From the NCBI GenBank assembly GCA_033439795.1, contig JAUTDP010000006.1:3224001-3288000 (forward strand): 64,000 nt of DNA, read 5' to 3'. This DNA comes from Sordaria brevicollis (lineage: Eukaryota > Ascomycota > Sordariomycetes > Sordariales > Sordariaceae). Under the pieces are notes generated by a model. It was not told where the DNA came from and did no database searches. It worked only from the letters and a program-made list of their open reading frames with translations. The position numbers were made by a program, and so were the translations under genes. Below are positions 7,521-18,587 of this stretch, piece by piece (positions within the stretch are counted from its first letter, which is position 1; the number at the start of each line of letters is the position of its first letter).

Positions 7521-9950
7521 TCAGCAGATTGTCACCTCCATCTCTTCCCACAGGTCAGGCAGTGGTGTCCACTCAGATTCATACCTCGTTTTGTCCACCT
7601 TCAAAGACAACTTGTGTACGCGTTCGTATATTGCTTCCGTTTGTCCATTCGACATACTCGCCATGGGCTTCAGCATCAACGCTTCCAAACTCAATATGTG
7701 CTCCATTTCCATCAATGTCACTAGTATCAGGGCGAGAGCCTGCACCTCGTCTTCTTCCTTGCTAGGAAGGCCTCCGGGTTGAGTATTCAGAAACAGTACT
7801 TTCGGACATATCACCGTCTGGCCCTTGACAAACTCTGGCCACGTAATTGTCCACTTTCCGTGCTTCTCCGGGGCTATGTTCGGGTCACTCTCGCCATCGT
7901 GCCACTTGAGCCTCACATCCAGGACGGGTCCTCTGATCACCAAACGTGCTGGGATCTTGTAAGCCCCATTCCGTGCCAGTTCCAGGATCTTTTCGTTGTC
8001 TTGCTCCCAACCTAGTCGTCTCCACTCTGCTGGCTTTTGCGGGTGTGCGAGGCCTTGGTCTGATGTTGACGGTATGGTTTCGATTTCGTACTCCACGTAA
8101 ATCTCGGTATCACTATCAAACACAGACACAAAAGGAAACCGGGGAAAATTTACTGGACAGCTCTTCCAGCCCGCCCATGTCCAGCTGGGAAACATCTGTC
8201 TCCGAAATCGCGATAAGGGTTGTTGTGTCGTGAACCGTGAAAGGTCCTCGCCGTGGTCGCGCGGCCACCTACTTTCCCAGAGGAGACCGTAAATCAGTCG
8301 GTAAGTGGGACCAGTGTCTACGAATTGTGAGCCCGCACCTATGTTGCCGGTCAGGTTAGAATACCTAGGTGGAATAATAGGTATTCCATAAAAGAATAAG
8401 ACCTTGTCTTCTTTCTGTTTTTTCCGATTCCTTGCTGCGTATATCTCAAAGATACCATCAACAGCATCGAGCGTGTCGGCATCGAATGAAAGCTGTCTTT
8501 TGGAGAACTCCTCGAGTTGATCCCAGACGTTATCGGGATTGGACCAGTTTGCTATCCGCCGGGGAAAGATGTAGCCAAAATCCGAATCTTCATCGTCAAG
8601 GGAGAGGCAGCGAATTTCATCAAAGTGCGTATCTTTGCCGCCAGGCTTATCAAGTATTGGCAACGAGGCAACCTCGTCGCCATGCATCTCGTAGCACTGG
8701 AAATATACCATCTTATCCATAAACACCAGCCGCCGTCTAGACAGAAGCCCCTCCTGGTATGTCCAACCGCGGGTAAACCACTTTGAGCCCTCAATGGCAG
8801 TCTTGGGCATTTCATATAGTGCTAGAGAAATTCCTTTCCCATCGGTAGCATCAACTTGAACAGTGAGTTGCTCAGCCCTTGGACGTTCGCTAACCCCTGG
8901 AAGCCCATACTCGGGCCCCTCGCCTGCGGCGGCGATGATGGTCATTACGGAGCGGGAGAAGATCCGGCCCATGTTCTCGATCTGAATCTGCTTGGCTGGC
9001 AGGTCGTCCTGCGGGATGCAGTACCGATCGATCCAGAGGTATCTGTACCCCAGGCATTGAACGACTTGGATCGTGTCGCTGATGGTCAGAGGTAAGGGGT
9101 GTGGAAGGGATAGCTGTTGTTGCCCGATGAAGGGTCCTTCACATGGAGCCTGGCCCCAGACATAGCTGAGGGTGACATATTCTGGTGCCTTTGACTGCTC
9201 CACACTGGAGGTATTGCCCGAAATGGAGGTAAAGGGCACGATGGTCTTTGTGATGCAGTCAATCACTTGGAAGCCGGGGATCAGGTCCATGTCCATTCCC
9301 ACGTCGACATCATCTTGATTGGCCTTGAGAGGATCGCAAGAATGATGTCCAGCCCGGCAAAGCTGCAGCCACTCTCTGATGAGACGGTAATTGACCTTGT
9401 CGCGAACGAGCTTTCTGGCAAGTATGCCGCCACCAGCCTCTCTACCCCTTGTTAACATGGTCGTCATTGAGGAGAACGAGTGATGATAGCCATAGTCGAC
9501 AAGGCGCAGTATGGCATGTCGAAGTCCTGCAAAGCGGGCATCTAACCGCGAGGGATAGCCGTGGATTTGCATTGCCGAAACATCCTGTACACAATCGCCT
9601 GAATCATGGTCTTCACCAACACCAACGCAGCGCAACCGATAGCCCCGCAAGGAGTGAAAAGTCACCAAGGATAAGACTGTGTTTGAAGAGTACTTCCAGA
9701 CTTGTACGTCCTGGGATTGGATTTGACAGGCAAGATAGAAAGCGCAGAAGGCACACGTTTCCCCTATAGGGTCGCCAGGGGTTGGCCAGCCGTGTCTCTC
9801 CCGGTCATCGAAGGTATTCCTGCAATCGCACAGGGGAACTTGCTGGCGTTCGTTAATGGGACGGCCATGACTGGTGAACATGGATTTAAAGTCCAGTCGG
9901 CTGCATGGTTCACAGAGCTGAACTGGCCCCGAGAAGGTTGGTTCCGTCAT
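7521..9950 (-). CDS. HET-domain (heterokaryon incompatibility) protein
   Basis: A single-exon protein of 809 residues. A HET domain occupies about residues 258-415. It begins YVTLSYVWG (258-266), continues LPLTISDTIQVVQCLGYRYL and WIDRYCIPQ (306-314), then has IFSRSVMTIIAAAGEGPEYG and GLPGV, and later GWTYQEGLLSRRRLVF. These are the standard blocks of fungal HET proteins, which trigger cell death when incompatible hyphae fuse. Only the HET domain identifies it; no NACHT, WD40 or other partner domain is visible. The N-terminal 250 residues contain several Cys (CEPC, CDC, CAFCAFYLAC), a layout common in HET proteins. The start at 9950 gives the full Cys-rich N terminus. The gene lies beside a RIP island and a broken paralogue of its tail, so it belongs to a local duplicated family. 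Its allelic role is unknown. Confidence 0.9.
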   Translation of the reverse strand: MTEPTFSGPVQLCEPCSRLDFKSMFTSHGRPINERQQVPLCDCRNTFDDRERHGWPTPGDPIGETCAFCAFYLACQIQSQDVQVWKYSSNTVLSLVTFHSLRGYRLRCVGVGEDHDSGDCVQDVSAMQIHGYPSRLDARFAGLRHAILRLVDYGYHHSFSSMTTMLTRGREAGGGILARKLVRDKVNYRLIREWLQLCRAGHHSCDPLKANQDDVDVGMDMDLIPGFQVIDCITKTIVPFTSISGNTSSVEQSKAPEYVTLSYVWGQAPCEGPFIGQQQLSLPHPLPLTISDTIQVVQCLGYRYLWIDRYCIPQDDLPAKQIQIENMGRIFSRSVMTIIAAAGEGPEYGLPGVSERPRAEQLTVQVDATDGKGISLALYEMPKTAIEGSKWFTRGWTYQEGLLSRRRLVFMDKMVYFQCYEMHGDEVASLPILDKPGGKDTHFDEIRCLSLDDEDSDFGYIFPRRIANWSNPDNVWDQLEEFSKRQLSFDADTLDAVDGIFEIYAARNRKKQKEDKVLFFYGIPIIPPRYSNLTGNIGAGSQFVDTGPTYRLIYGLLWESRWPRDHGEDLSRFTTQQPLSRFRRQMFPSWTWAGWKSCPVNFPRFPFVSVFDSDTEIYVEYEIETIPSTSDQGLAHPQKPAEWRRLGWEQDNEKILELARNGAYKIPARLVIRGPVLDVRLKWHDGESDPNIAPEKHGKWTITWPEFVKGQTVICPKVLFLNTQPGGLPSKEEDEVQALALILVTLMEMEHILSLEALMLKPMASMSNGQTEAIYERVHKLSLKVDKTRYESEWTPLPDLWEEMEVTIC

Positions 9951-11203
9951 GTTCGGTCGCCGTGTGATGATGGTACAGTAGAGAAGCGCGCATGGGCAGT
10001 TAAGTCCGCCTCATGCTGGGTAGGCAAAAACGACCTGATGTGAAGCTGGTTGGGCCGATATCAAAAACTGAACCGACATTCAAATAGAGTTTTGGGAGGG
10101 AATCGTCTGTTTGGGGAAGACGTCAGAAGTAGTCCAGCCTTGAAGACATGATCAACTGGGGACAAATAGCCTGGTAAAAGACTGAATGTATTGACGTGCG
10201 GCTGTGACAAATTGAAATATGTACTAGGGTGCTGTGTAAAAGGGAAGAAGAGAGGGAAGGGTGTGAACTCTCAAGTTTTGAAGAAAAGGTTGCTCTCAAG
10301 TGCAAGACCCGAGTGACGAGTGAGGAACCTGAGTGAATGAGGAGGCAGCGTTCACAGCCCAAGAAAATGATAATGGGATCCCTCTCAGTCCCTTGTGGCC
10401 AACCAGGTTTTCCACCAGCTGGCGGGATTCCATTTGTCGCTATCCTCCTTTCATTGGTGGTTAGAGGTATTTGTGGCTGCCCATATTTTACAGCCTGGGC
10501 GCCCCTTCCGGGCCTGTCGTGATGACTGATGCCCTCCATTCCTGTTGTGAAGGAGCTGAGGTCTGAGTCTGTTCTTGGAGTGTTGGTGCCTTCCCAATGC
10601 GAAGATGCGCGGGGCAGGCAAGAGGTACGTACCCTGGTAGCTTGCCCCGCCAAAGTGGACACTCAAACAAAAGGGCTGTGCACGGACCTCATTTGCTTCC
10701 GAGTCTATGATCCTCTTCCGTTGGTTCAATTCTGCCGTCCGCTTCCACTCGGCTCCCACTCTCCACGTCAATATCCGCAATCTCTTCACGAACCCCTCCA
10801 TCTGCGAAAAAAAAAACTATTTCTAGGCCGACAGTCTGCGTCATCCCATTTTCTTCTCTTCTACTGCTATCTCTTCCAACCAACAACCGGGCTTCCGGTT
10901 TCGGTCCACCCACCCCTCCACCGCTCGCGCGCGTGCGGCATTCGGTGACTTGATCAGTGTGCTGGCACACGTGAAAGGAAACCGATGCGCCAGTTTCAGT
11001 AGCAGCGTTCGGGCTCATCATCATCCACCAACGCGCGCCGGCTTACTGCTTGGCCCCAATCCCACATTGCTTTTCGCGCCTCTACCACTCACCGTCGTCG
11101 ATACCCGTCCGCTTCATTGCTCCCACGGACCGGTCGGTTTGAGCCTCTTTTGATATCTCGCACCACACCCGCGAACCAGCGTCATCATCGGCAGCTGCCA
11201 ACA
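9951..11203. promoter_or_regulatory. intergenic, divergent upstream region of HET gene and GID8
   Basis: About 1.25 kb between two divergent starts. It has scattered short open frames on both strands without conserved features. The GID8-proximal 400 bases are pyrimidine-rich on the + strand, as is common for fungal promoters and leaders. No specific operator was recognised. Confidence 0.5.
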
Positions 11204-12400
11204 ATGGACATTCACCGCCGCATACAATCTCAGACCTCCTCAACCTCGACTGCAACCCCCTCCAAACATGCTTTCGAGACGAGGGTGGCCGAGGTCAAGT
11301 CGCCCAAGAGGTAAGCTTCATTTCTCCCTCGCTTCCCCAACACCTGCACCCAGCAATATGATGATCGCATTTAATGGGAATCTCTCTGATATCCATGAGG
11401 AGAAACTCTGCATCTAATCTCGAAAAACCCTGACCTTTGCTGTACCCTTTTTTTTGTCTTGTTCATCGAAACCGTCATCACACGTTGTTTGACAGGGACA
11501 ATGGCTAACAGCATTACAGTGACATCAATGCTCTGATCCTCGACTATCTTTTGATGGAGGGATATCCCAAGGCCGCCGAGAAGTTCCAAAAGGAAGCAAA
11601 CTTGAAGCCCAAGCAGGAAGACCCTACCATCAAGGCCCGTCAGGAGATACAGCACGCTATCCATGTTGGCGACATCCAGAAGGCCATCTCTGACCTCAAT
11701 GAGCTCGACCCTGGTGTAGGTTTACCCCTCTGTCCTCTACACACCCTCCCTTGAGATGATTAGAACACGAGTTTCAATCATGCACCACGCATAAGCCTTC
11801 CGGTGAACCATTGGGATGGCCTTCGGGTTGACCCTTTGGCTAGCCTTCGGGCTCTTTGATGAGAACCAACCACTTCTTTATGATTTCTCAACCATACATC
11901 AACTTTCTTGTCATGCCTTCAAGCTTTGTCAGACTTTGACTAACAATCTTGCTCAGATTCTTGACAGTGACCCCCACCTGCACTTTTCTCTGCTTCGGTT
12001 GCAGCTTATTGAGCTTATCCGCAACGCGAGAGGATATGATCCCACAGCAGCTATCAACTTTGCCCAGGAGAAGCTTGCTCCTCGTGCTGCCTCCAACGAG
12101 CAGTTCCTTAAGGAGCTGGAGAAGACGATGGCCTTGCTCATCTTCCCGCCCGAAAAGCTCCAGCCCGACCTGGCCGCGCTCCTCCACTCTGACCTGCGCC
12201 GTAACACGGCAGCTCAAGTGAACGAGGTAGTTCTGCAACGACACACGGAGCGGCGTGAAGCTGCCATCCGTCAGCTCGTTCGCATGCGTGCCTGGGCCGA
12301 GGCCTCGTGCCGGTCCAAGAAGAGAAACCTTCCTGACCGCATCGAGCTGGGTCTCAACACCGGGGATGATAGTGGGCATGAGCCTATGGTCATGAGTTGA
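11204..12400 (+). CDS. GID8: GID/CTLH ubiquitin ligase subunit GID8
   Basis: Exons 11204-11310, 11520-11715 and 11957-12400 join to 248 residues. The first intron has GTAAGC and CATTACAG ends; the second has GTAGGT and a TGACTAAC branch before GCTCAG. The protein reads SDINALILDYLLMEGYPKAA, a LisH motif starting at residue 36. It continues with the CTLH/CRA region: HVGDIQKAISDLNELDPG, then HLHFSLLRLQLIELIR, INFAQEKLAP and EKTMALLIF. This order and length match yeast Gid8 and human GID8/TWA1 (about 228 residues). GID8 is a scaffold of the GID/CTLH E3 ligase, which in yeast degrades gluconeogenic enzymes after glucose return. Identity is strong. Whether it has the same targets here is inference. 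Confidence 0.93.
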
Positions 12401-13808
12401 GAGCTTCGCACGGTTCCTGCGCATTGAAGCCTTCTCTTGCATTGGATGACGTGATTGTTTGCTTTGCTTTTCAACTTTCTATACTGGACTGGCGTTTATG
12501 ATCATGATTTGAGATACACGATTGCAGCATGTTGAAGGCGTTGGGACAGGCGGTAGAACATGACGCCTTGGGTTGCTATTGAGGCATGAAGTTTTACCCA
12601 GCGGTTAGTTCGCCGCATCATCATTATTATCAGAAGAGGAGGTCACAGGACTCTAGTGCTCTACTCAATACAATTACAATAATGTTTTGACTGTCAATAT
12701 TCGTTGTCCTTCTCTTGTGATTCCTTATCTTGGTGTTTCGGTCTTCAAGTGGCTTGTTGTGTTGTTGAGTTATGACATACATCTGAGGTTTGTTATACCC
12801 ACGGAAAAGAGCGTATTCACACACCCAGATCCAACGATCGAAATCCAAATCGAGCCCTTCCATCTCTCGTAAGAGTGAGTAGGTCTATTCCATGACCACG
12901 GGTCCAAACAACCTCAACCCTGCTCCGCATAATCCACCCCCATGGACTTTTTCGTAGCCGTCGGACCGAACATTGTGGCTGGTAGGTATCGCTCTTGATC
13001 TCATGGGTTAAGTTGTTTCCACTCGTCCGCCTCGTTTCTTTACTCCGTACCGACCACCTGCTCTTCGGCAGACTCTTTACAGTCATCACAGGAAGGAACC
13101 TCTGATCTCCTTTCCTAGGTACCTACCTTACCTTCCGGGGAAGCTTATTCCCGCCGCTATTCCTGTTGAGCAACAAGAGGGAATGTACTACTTTTCGTTT
13201 CAACACCACCCGGCCCCATGTTACACGTTGTTACACGTACGTGTGTATATTTACAGTGTCAAGTGTCAAGTGTCTGGATACTCACTCACTACTTTGTTAG
13301 ATTATTTTCCGAGTTTATAAATCCAAAACCTACTCGTTATGTTAGTTGTGTTCACACGAGAAGAGGTGAGGAAAGAAGTACGGGAGTATGTTGCGAAACG
13401 AATGCCCCTGTTCTGGGTTTTGTATTTCTCTTCATTCTCTATGGTTCTGTTGATTCCCATGTAAGGTAGAATGAATAACAGTCTGTCTGTAAGTTATGTA
13501 CCGTCTGAGGCAGAGGTCTTCTGTTGTTCCCTCTCTTTGTTGATGTTGCCTGTAGACGCTGTTGACTGCTGAAGAGGTAGAGGTAGAGGTGCTGTGATCC
13601 CTCTTTTCCCGCTCTTTTCCCCAATCTTTCCCCTTTCGCAAAGCAGCAACTCCAGCATCAAAGCCAACGTAGCCCGTACCAGCTTCCTTACGGCCCTGCC
13701 CAGCCTTGCAGCGTCCACCTCTCCCCCCTCTTTCTCCCATATTCCCCCTTCCTTTCTTCCTTCTCCCAGCCCAGACCAGACCAGACAAAGCCGCCTCCCG
13801 CCCGCGGC
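12401..13808. other. intergenic, convergent 3' regions
   Basis: About 1.4 kb between the convergent ends of GID8 and the NDUFS4-like gene. It has several Ser/Pro- or Arg-rich open frames on the - strand near 13440-13790, which look like composition artefacts. A short repeat built on TTACACGTTGTTACACGTAC lies near 13220. No gene recognised. Confidence 0.6.
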
Positions 13809-14765
13809 TTACTTAGTCCTAACAATCTTCAACTTCTTAGGACTATACAAAAAGTTGTTCGCGTACGCCTTGGGCGTGAAGTGGCGCTGGTTCGGCTCCT
13901 GCACGAAATACTCGTACCCCTGCTTCTCGGCGAACGCGATCGCTTCCTCCTTGGTGCGGAAGTTGAGGTGCGTCCCCTGGACAAAGTCGCCCGAGGACTG
14001 CCACCCCATCAGCTGGTTCTCCCAGCGGTGGCCCTTTTCGAGGACGTCCCAGTCCATGCGCCACATGACGCGCGAGTTGGAGGATTGGGTGGCGGGTTTG
14101 GAGGGGAGGTAGATGCTGGGGGAAGGTTAGTGGGGAGATGGAAAAGGGAGGGAGGGGATGGGTAGGATGAGAGGAGGAAGGGTTTGGTTTTGGTTACGCC
14201 TGTTCCCTGGTTGTAGACTAGATAGGCGTTTAAGAGGTAAGGTAAGGACTTACCGGACGGTACGGGCCTGCAATTCCATAGGAGCACCAGAGACGACGGC
14301 CGCGGGCAGGATACCCTCTTCGGAACCATCTTGGATGTGCTTGGGGACTGGGGTCCAGGTGCTGCATTTCAAGAAAGCAAATATGTCAGAACAGTGCAGC
14401 TCTCTGGACCATGTCCTAAACGTTACATGATGACTTGTGCGTAGATAGAATTCGTATTTGGCTTATGGATAATGTGTATATGTGGTGATATGTGTAAGTC
14501 GTGGGAATCATCGGGGCGCATACGAAGTAGCTATATCAATGGGAACATCGTAATCGGGCGAGTTCCGCTTGGGCGTGTTCAAAGGGGAGTCCTCCTTTGG
14601 GAGCTTGTCGGGCACGCGGGCGGATTCCGCAGAGTCGTTGCCGGTGCCGCTGCTGGCTGCTCGACGCTGCGAAGCAGTCATGACAGAAGAAGCTCTGGGG
14701 ATCGCATTCGACGAAGTGCGCAACATGCGCGCCGCCGAGGCCGTGGTAATTCGTAGTGCGGACAT
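13809..14765 (-). CDS. complex I accessory subunit, NDUFS4/21-kDa family
   Basis: Exons 14524-14765, 14254-14361 and 13809-14115 join to 218 residues; donor GTATGC, then GTAAGT; acceptors ATGCAG and CCCCAG. The start MSALR is the first ATG in the exon. The first 40 residues are Arg/Ser/Ala-rich without acids, a mitochondrial presequence. The mature part carries the ETC complex I hallmark: ARTVRIYLPSKPATQSSNSR, WRMDWD, RWENQLMGWQSSGD, then FRTKEEAIAFAEKQGYEY and a C-terminal PKAYANNFLYSPKKLKIVRT. This is the NDUFS4 family (21-kDa subunit in Neurospora), a matrix-arm accessory subunit near the N-module needed for stable complex I. It is head-to-head with the ATP synthase subunit f gene. Confidence 0.93.
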
Positions 14766-15297
14766 CGTTCGTGGGTTTGTTATCAATTACACCCGTCGAC
14801 CGTATCGTGCAAGGTGTGGATGGAGTCGGAGGTGGATATTCGATGGGGGAGCTTGGTCGGGTCCAATTCCCACCGCGAAGAGGAGTCGCAATTGCGATTG
14901 TGACGAACTGACGATATCCCAGCTCTGGAAAGCAAGTCGAGAGAAGCACTGACCACCTCTTCTCAAGTGCTCTGTCGTTGACGCTGCTGTGCTGAGGCTC
15001 TGGGCTGCTCTCAAAGTCGAAGCCGTCAATGCCAAGCCCAACCCCCACTTTGTCTCACCCAATTGGTCAACCGGAAACAACCGCGCAAAGATGTGAGTGA
15101 GAGAAGGAATGTGCAGTGAGTGAGAGGCCCGTGCACACCCCCCTCCGCCGGACGCACGCACGCGCGCAGAGTGGACGGCAGCCCGGTTCAAGTTCGCAGA
15201 GCCAAAAGAATGGTCCTTGCGTTTTAACAGCTCAAATCCTCGTTGACAACATTTCGGACATCACATCCAAGTGCTGAACCACCCACCGACCGCCAAA
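14766..15297. promoter_or_regulatory. shared divergent promoter of two OXPHOS genes
   Basis: These 532 bases separate the start codons of the complex I subunit gene (- strand) and the ATP synthase subunit f gene (+ strand). The size suggests a shared bidirectional promoter for two mitochondrial energy genes. The last 50 bases before the + start are C/A-rich, ending CGCCAAAATG, a good fungal start context. No named factor site was assigned. Confidence 0.55.
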
Positions 15298-16345
15298 ATG
15301 AGCTTCGTCACCCGCCGTGCGCTCTCTACCCTTATTCCCCCCAAGGTGAGTTTTTGTTGTATGGGAGTTAACTGTGTGGCGGTGCTGGTTGAGGTTCCGG
15401 AATACTGACGTCGATGTGTGTTGCTAGGTCGCCTCTCCCAAGGTACGTTTGAACGATTTTGATTCAACAACTGCGATTCCGATGAGACGAGATATGATTC
15501 GACAAAACACAAGATGGATTTGGGTCGAACTGCGAGAACTGCGACAACTGCTGCAAGGAATGATGAGCTGGAAGAAGACCAAGAAGCAAGAGCAAGGAAG
15601 AATGGGATACAACTCGGCATTGGGCGATGCGCAACAACCACAATGGAGAGATGCGACAACGACAACAATGCGAACACAGCAAAATACCGAACCGGATGAT
15701 ACGGAGGCATACGAATTGGAGGACCTGGGCTGGATCATGTCAGAAAACAACAGGAACAACAGCAGCAACAGCAACGGAGCACGACCACGAGCAGAAGGGG
15801 AAAACGCAGGAGGAACTTGATGATGATGCGACTGGCGAAGACATATACAGAAAAGCAAAGGAGGTCCAGGTTCCAGTGGCTAACTTCGACAACCCCAACA
15901 TAACAGGCCATTGGCGGTGCCCCCGATGCTGTCGCCATGAAGCGCGTCGTCTCCTTCTACGAGAAGCTCCCCCGTGGTCCCGCTCCCGAGCACAAGGCCC
16001 AGGGCTTCTGGGGCAAGTACCAGGCCAAGCACTTTGGCAAGAACCCTACCGCTAAGCGTACGTCACACCCGACCCTTGGAACCGAGACACCAGCAGATAT
16101 TCCTATGAGGAGGCAAGACTATGGGAAAACTGCTGGAGGAATGATATATAGAGCGGGGGAAATGCTGACATATGAAAACAGCCATCGTTCACGCCATTGT
16201 CGGTCTTCTCATTGTCGGCTATGCCCAGAACTACTACTTCCACCTCCGTAAGTTCCCCTTTGGGCTACCTATGAATAGTGTATGGAAGAAAGGGGGCAGC
16301 TGCTAACATCTGATACCAGGCCACCACAAGAACAACGCTCACTAA
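15298..16345 (+). CDS. ATP17: ATP synthase subunit f, mitochondrial
   Basis: Five exons (15298-15345, 15428-15442, 15907-16057, 16182-16247, 16320-16345) give 101 residues with consistent phases. The N terminus MSFVTRRALSTLIPPKVASP is a short presequence. The conserved part reads FYEKLPRGPAPEHKAQGFWG, KYQAKHFGKNP, then a membrane segment IVHAIVGLLIVGYAQNYYF and the ending FHLRHHKNNAH. Yeast Atp17 has the same FYxxLPxGPAP, GKP and YYFHLRHHK landmarks and a similar length. Subunit f is a one-pass inner-membrane protein of the Fo peripheral region, important for assembly and dimers. Two gene-structure oddities are clear: exon 2 has only 15 bases (Val-Ala-Ser-Pro-Lys), and the intron after it is 464 bases, long and purine-rich for this genome. 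Confidence 0.94.
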
Positions 16346-18587
16346 GCGGGTGGACAACAAACATGAGATATCCCTTTTCCCTACTTGGCGATGAACACTT
16401 TAAGAAATCAGCCGTGTATATAAGTGCTATCCAATAGATGGAGTGGTTCCCCTAGGTGCCTCCTGACAATCAACTGATGCCAAATGGGATTGATGTGAAA
16501 CGAATCACATCAACAAGATTCACCTCTTCAAAGGAGGAGGAGATGTGTTCAACAGCAAGCATGGGGATGAAAAGCGGGAGTTCGACCACGTGAAGGCTGG
16601 AGAAGACTTGAATCAGGCACGCCAAGACGATCTTATTATGGGCCATGCGTCAGTACTTCCAGGTGTAAGAAAATCCGGGGAATAACTAAGTTCTTGGAAG
16701 GAAGTCCATTATTGCAAGCCGCTCAGCCGCTCAGCCGCTCAACTTCCAAGGCTGCGATCTCAAAGGGTGAGAATGAGAACAGCATCCAGCATCCATCAAT
16801 GAAAGAAGGATCATGAGAATGAGCCATGTAGAAGCTTCTACCGCCACTGCTATCGCAATGGTAAATTGAGCATTAAAGATATGTCATCCTCACGAGCTTT
16901 CCATAACGCATGGACGTAGATAAGGCGAGTGGCTGTTGTCGATCTGAACGTTGTGAAGAAAAAGGACCCCTGGACTTTCTCGCTTGCAGCCTTGCCGTTT
17001 GATGATGTCCGTGCACTCCCATTGGGTCAGTCTGGAGAAGAGGTCCAAGCTCCCTTTTTGGTGCGGGTCCGCGCTGGGGTGGCCGGCCGGGTCTGCGCTA
17101 GGCCGGAAACAAAGCATGGGTGCCACCTGAACAACAGCTCTCTGCCATGCACTGCAGTGAACTTGTGAAGTGACCTTTCGACCCGTGGACGGCACCTCAA
17201 CATTTCAGTTCAAGCAGACAGTCCACTGTGACAACACGCAGTTGCAGTCACTCACTCTCAGCCCTCGTCACTTTGGGAGCAGCCAGCCTTGTGGAAGAAA
17301 CAGAGCAAACAGAGAGAACGGACTGTGAATAATCCCAAACCGCACAACGAGGTGAGTAGTCTTTTTTTTTGTTTGTCGTGAAGAGATGAGAGCATGAGGA
17401 CAACACATCAGTCAGCCCAAGTCAAGTCATCTTGAAATATTGCTTGCTTGCCTTCACTCTGAGTAAACGGCAGCCTGGTTCACCGGTGAATGTTTGGTGT
17501 GGCCGAGTCCCTTGTGGTAGGCTGGCCCAAAAAGAGAGAGAGAGAGAGAGAAAGAGGAGGTTATTCACAGTTTGGGAATAGGGTAGAGGTACACCCGAGA
17601 CCCGAACTGATGAATGACAAGAAGTGGAAGAGAGAAAAAGAAACCTGAAGCCAGCCAGCCGCATCCGATCGTTGCCTCGCCTGCCTCCCCTCTGCCGCCT
17701 CTGTGCTCCACGGCCAGTCCCTAACCCCCAAGTGCCCCCCCTTCAGGTTCTGTGCTCGCCTCAGCCCAGTGGCCCAGTGGCCCAGTGACGGGACGGAGCC
17801 GGAGAGCGTGAGCCAGTAATCCACTTCCATTTTCCATCTTGCTGCACCTCCATCACCTTCACAGGTCCCCCATCCCGTCACTCCTCCCTAACCTATCCTC
17901 AACCTCAACACAACGTCGTCCGTTGTCGTTTCCTTCCCCACCTCCACCTTTCTCCCTTACCCTCTACAAATAACACGACAACGAGGATTCATTTTGTAAG
18001 TCGACCTTTTTGAGGCTCAACAGTGCATTGTGATAGAGAAACACTCGGAGCCTTCCTGCTGTCCCCAAAAAGCAACCTCAGGGAGGGGTACGTACCTACC
18101 CATACCTTACCTCGACACTACACCACGCCTGCAACCTGGGACCTTAGTCTGGTTGCTCACCACCACCTTCTTCACTCGAACCTGCACCCTCCTTCCAAAG
18201 GTTGCTTTGGGTTCCCCAGCTCTACTGGACTCTTCTCCCACTTCACCCCGACCTCGCCTGCCTAGCTCTACCCTCTTCGCTCTTCCTCTCCCCCGCACCC
18301 TTCTTCCATCTTCGTCTCAGCTCTTGTCTGGTCAGGCATTCTCGTTGCGCAAAAAGTCGCATCGCATATTCGGCGCGCGCTCTTTTGTTTCATTGCAATA
18401 TCCAGCACATATTCAACAGCGATACTGACGGAATCTTCACCCAAACAGTCTACCATCGACATACCCCGCGACAAACCACCACGCCTTTTTTTTCTATTCT
18501 CGAGATACCCCCGGCGTATTACGCGATCCCTTACGAATCCAGAAGCAACCCCCGTCGCAACGACCAAATTCAGATATCTCACAGCGT
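16346..18587. other. intergenic with long pyrimidine-rich leader
   Basis: About 2.2 kb without a credible gene. It includes three tandem GCCGCTCA units (16718-16741), a (GA)n run near 17533-17551, and tandem CCCAGTGG units near 17768. From about 17850 to 18590 the + strand is C/T-rich with many small open frames, which looks like the promoter and long 5' leader of the downstream large gene. A leader intron is possible but was not placed. Confidence 0.55.

Noticed and set aside
7398..7782. + strand frames at the end of the HET gene
   Set aside because: Antisense shadows of the HET coding sequence and its 3' flank.
10123..10662. 179-codon - strand frame between the HET gene and GID8
   Set aside because: No recognisable domain and biased Ser/Thr composition; it lies in a divergent promoter region.
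15449..15820. 123-codon frame inside the ATP17 intron
   Set aside because: It is a consequence of the A/G/C-rich intron; conserved exons on both sides splice across it.
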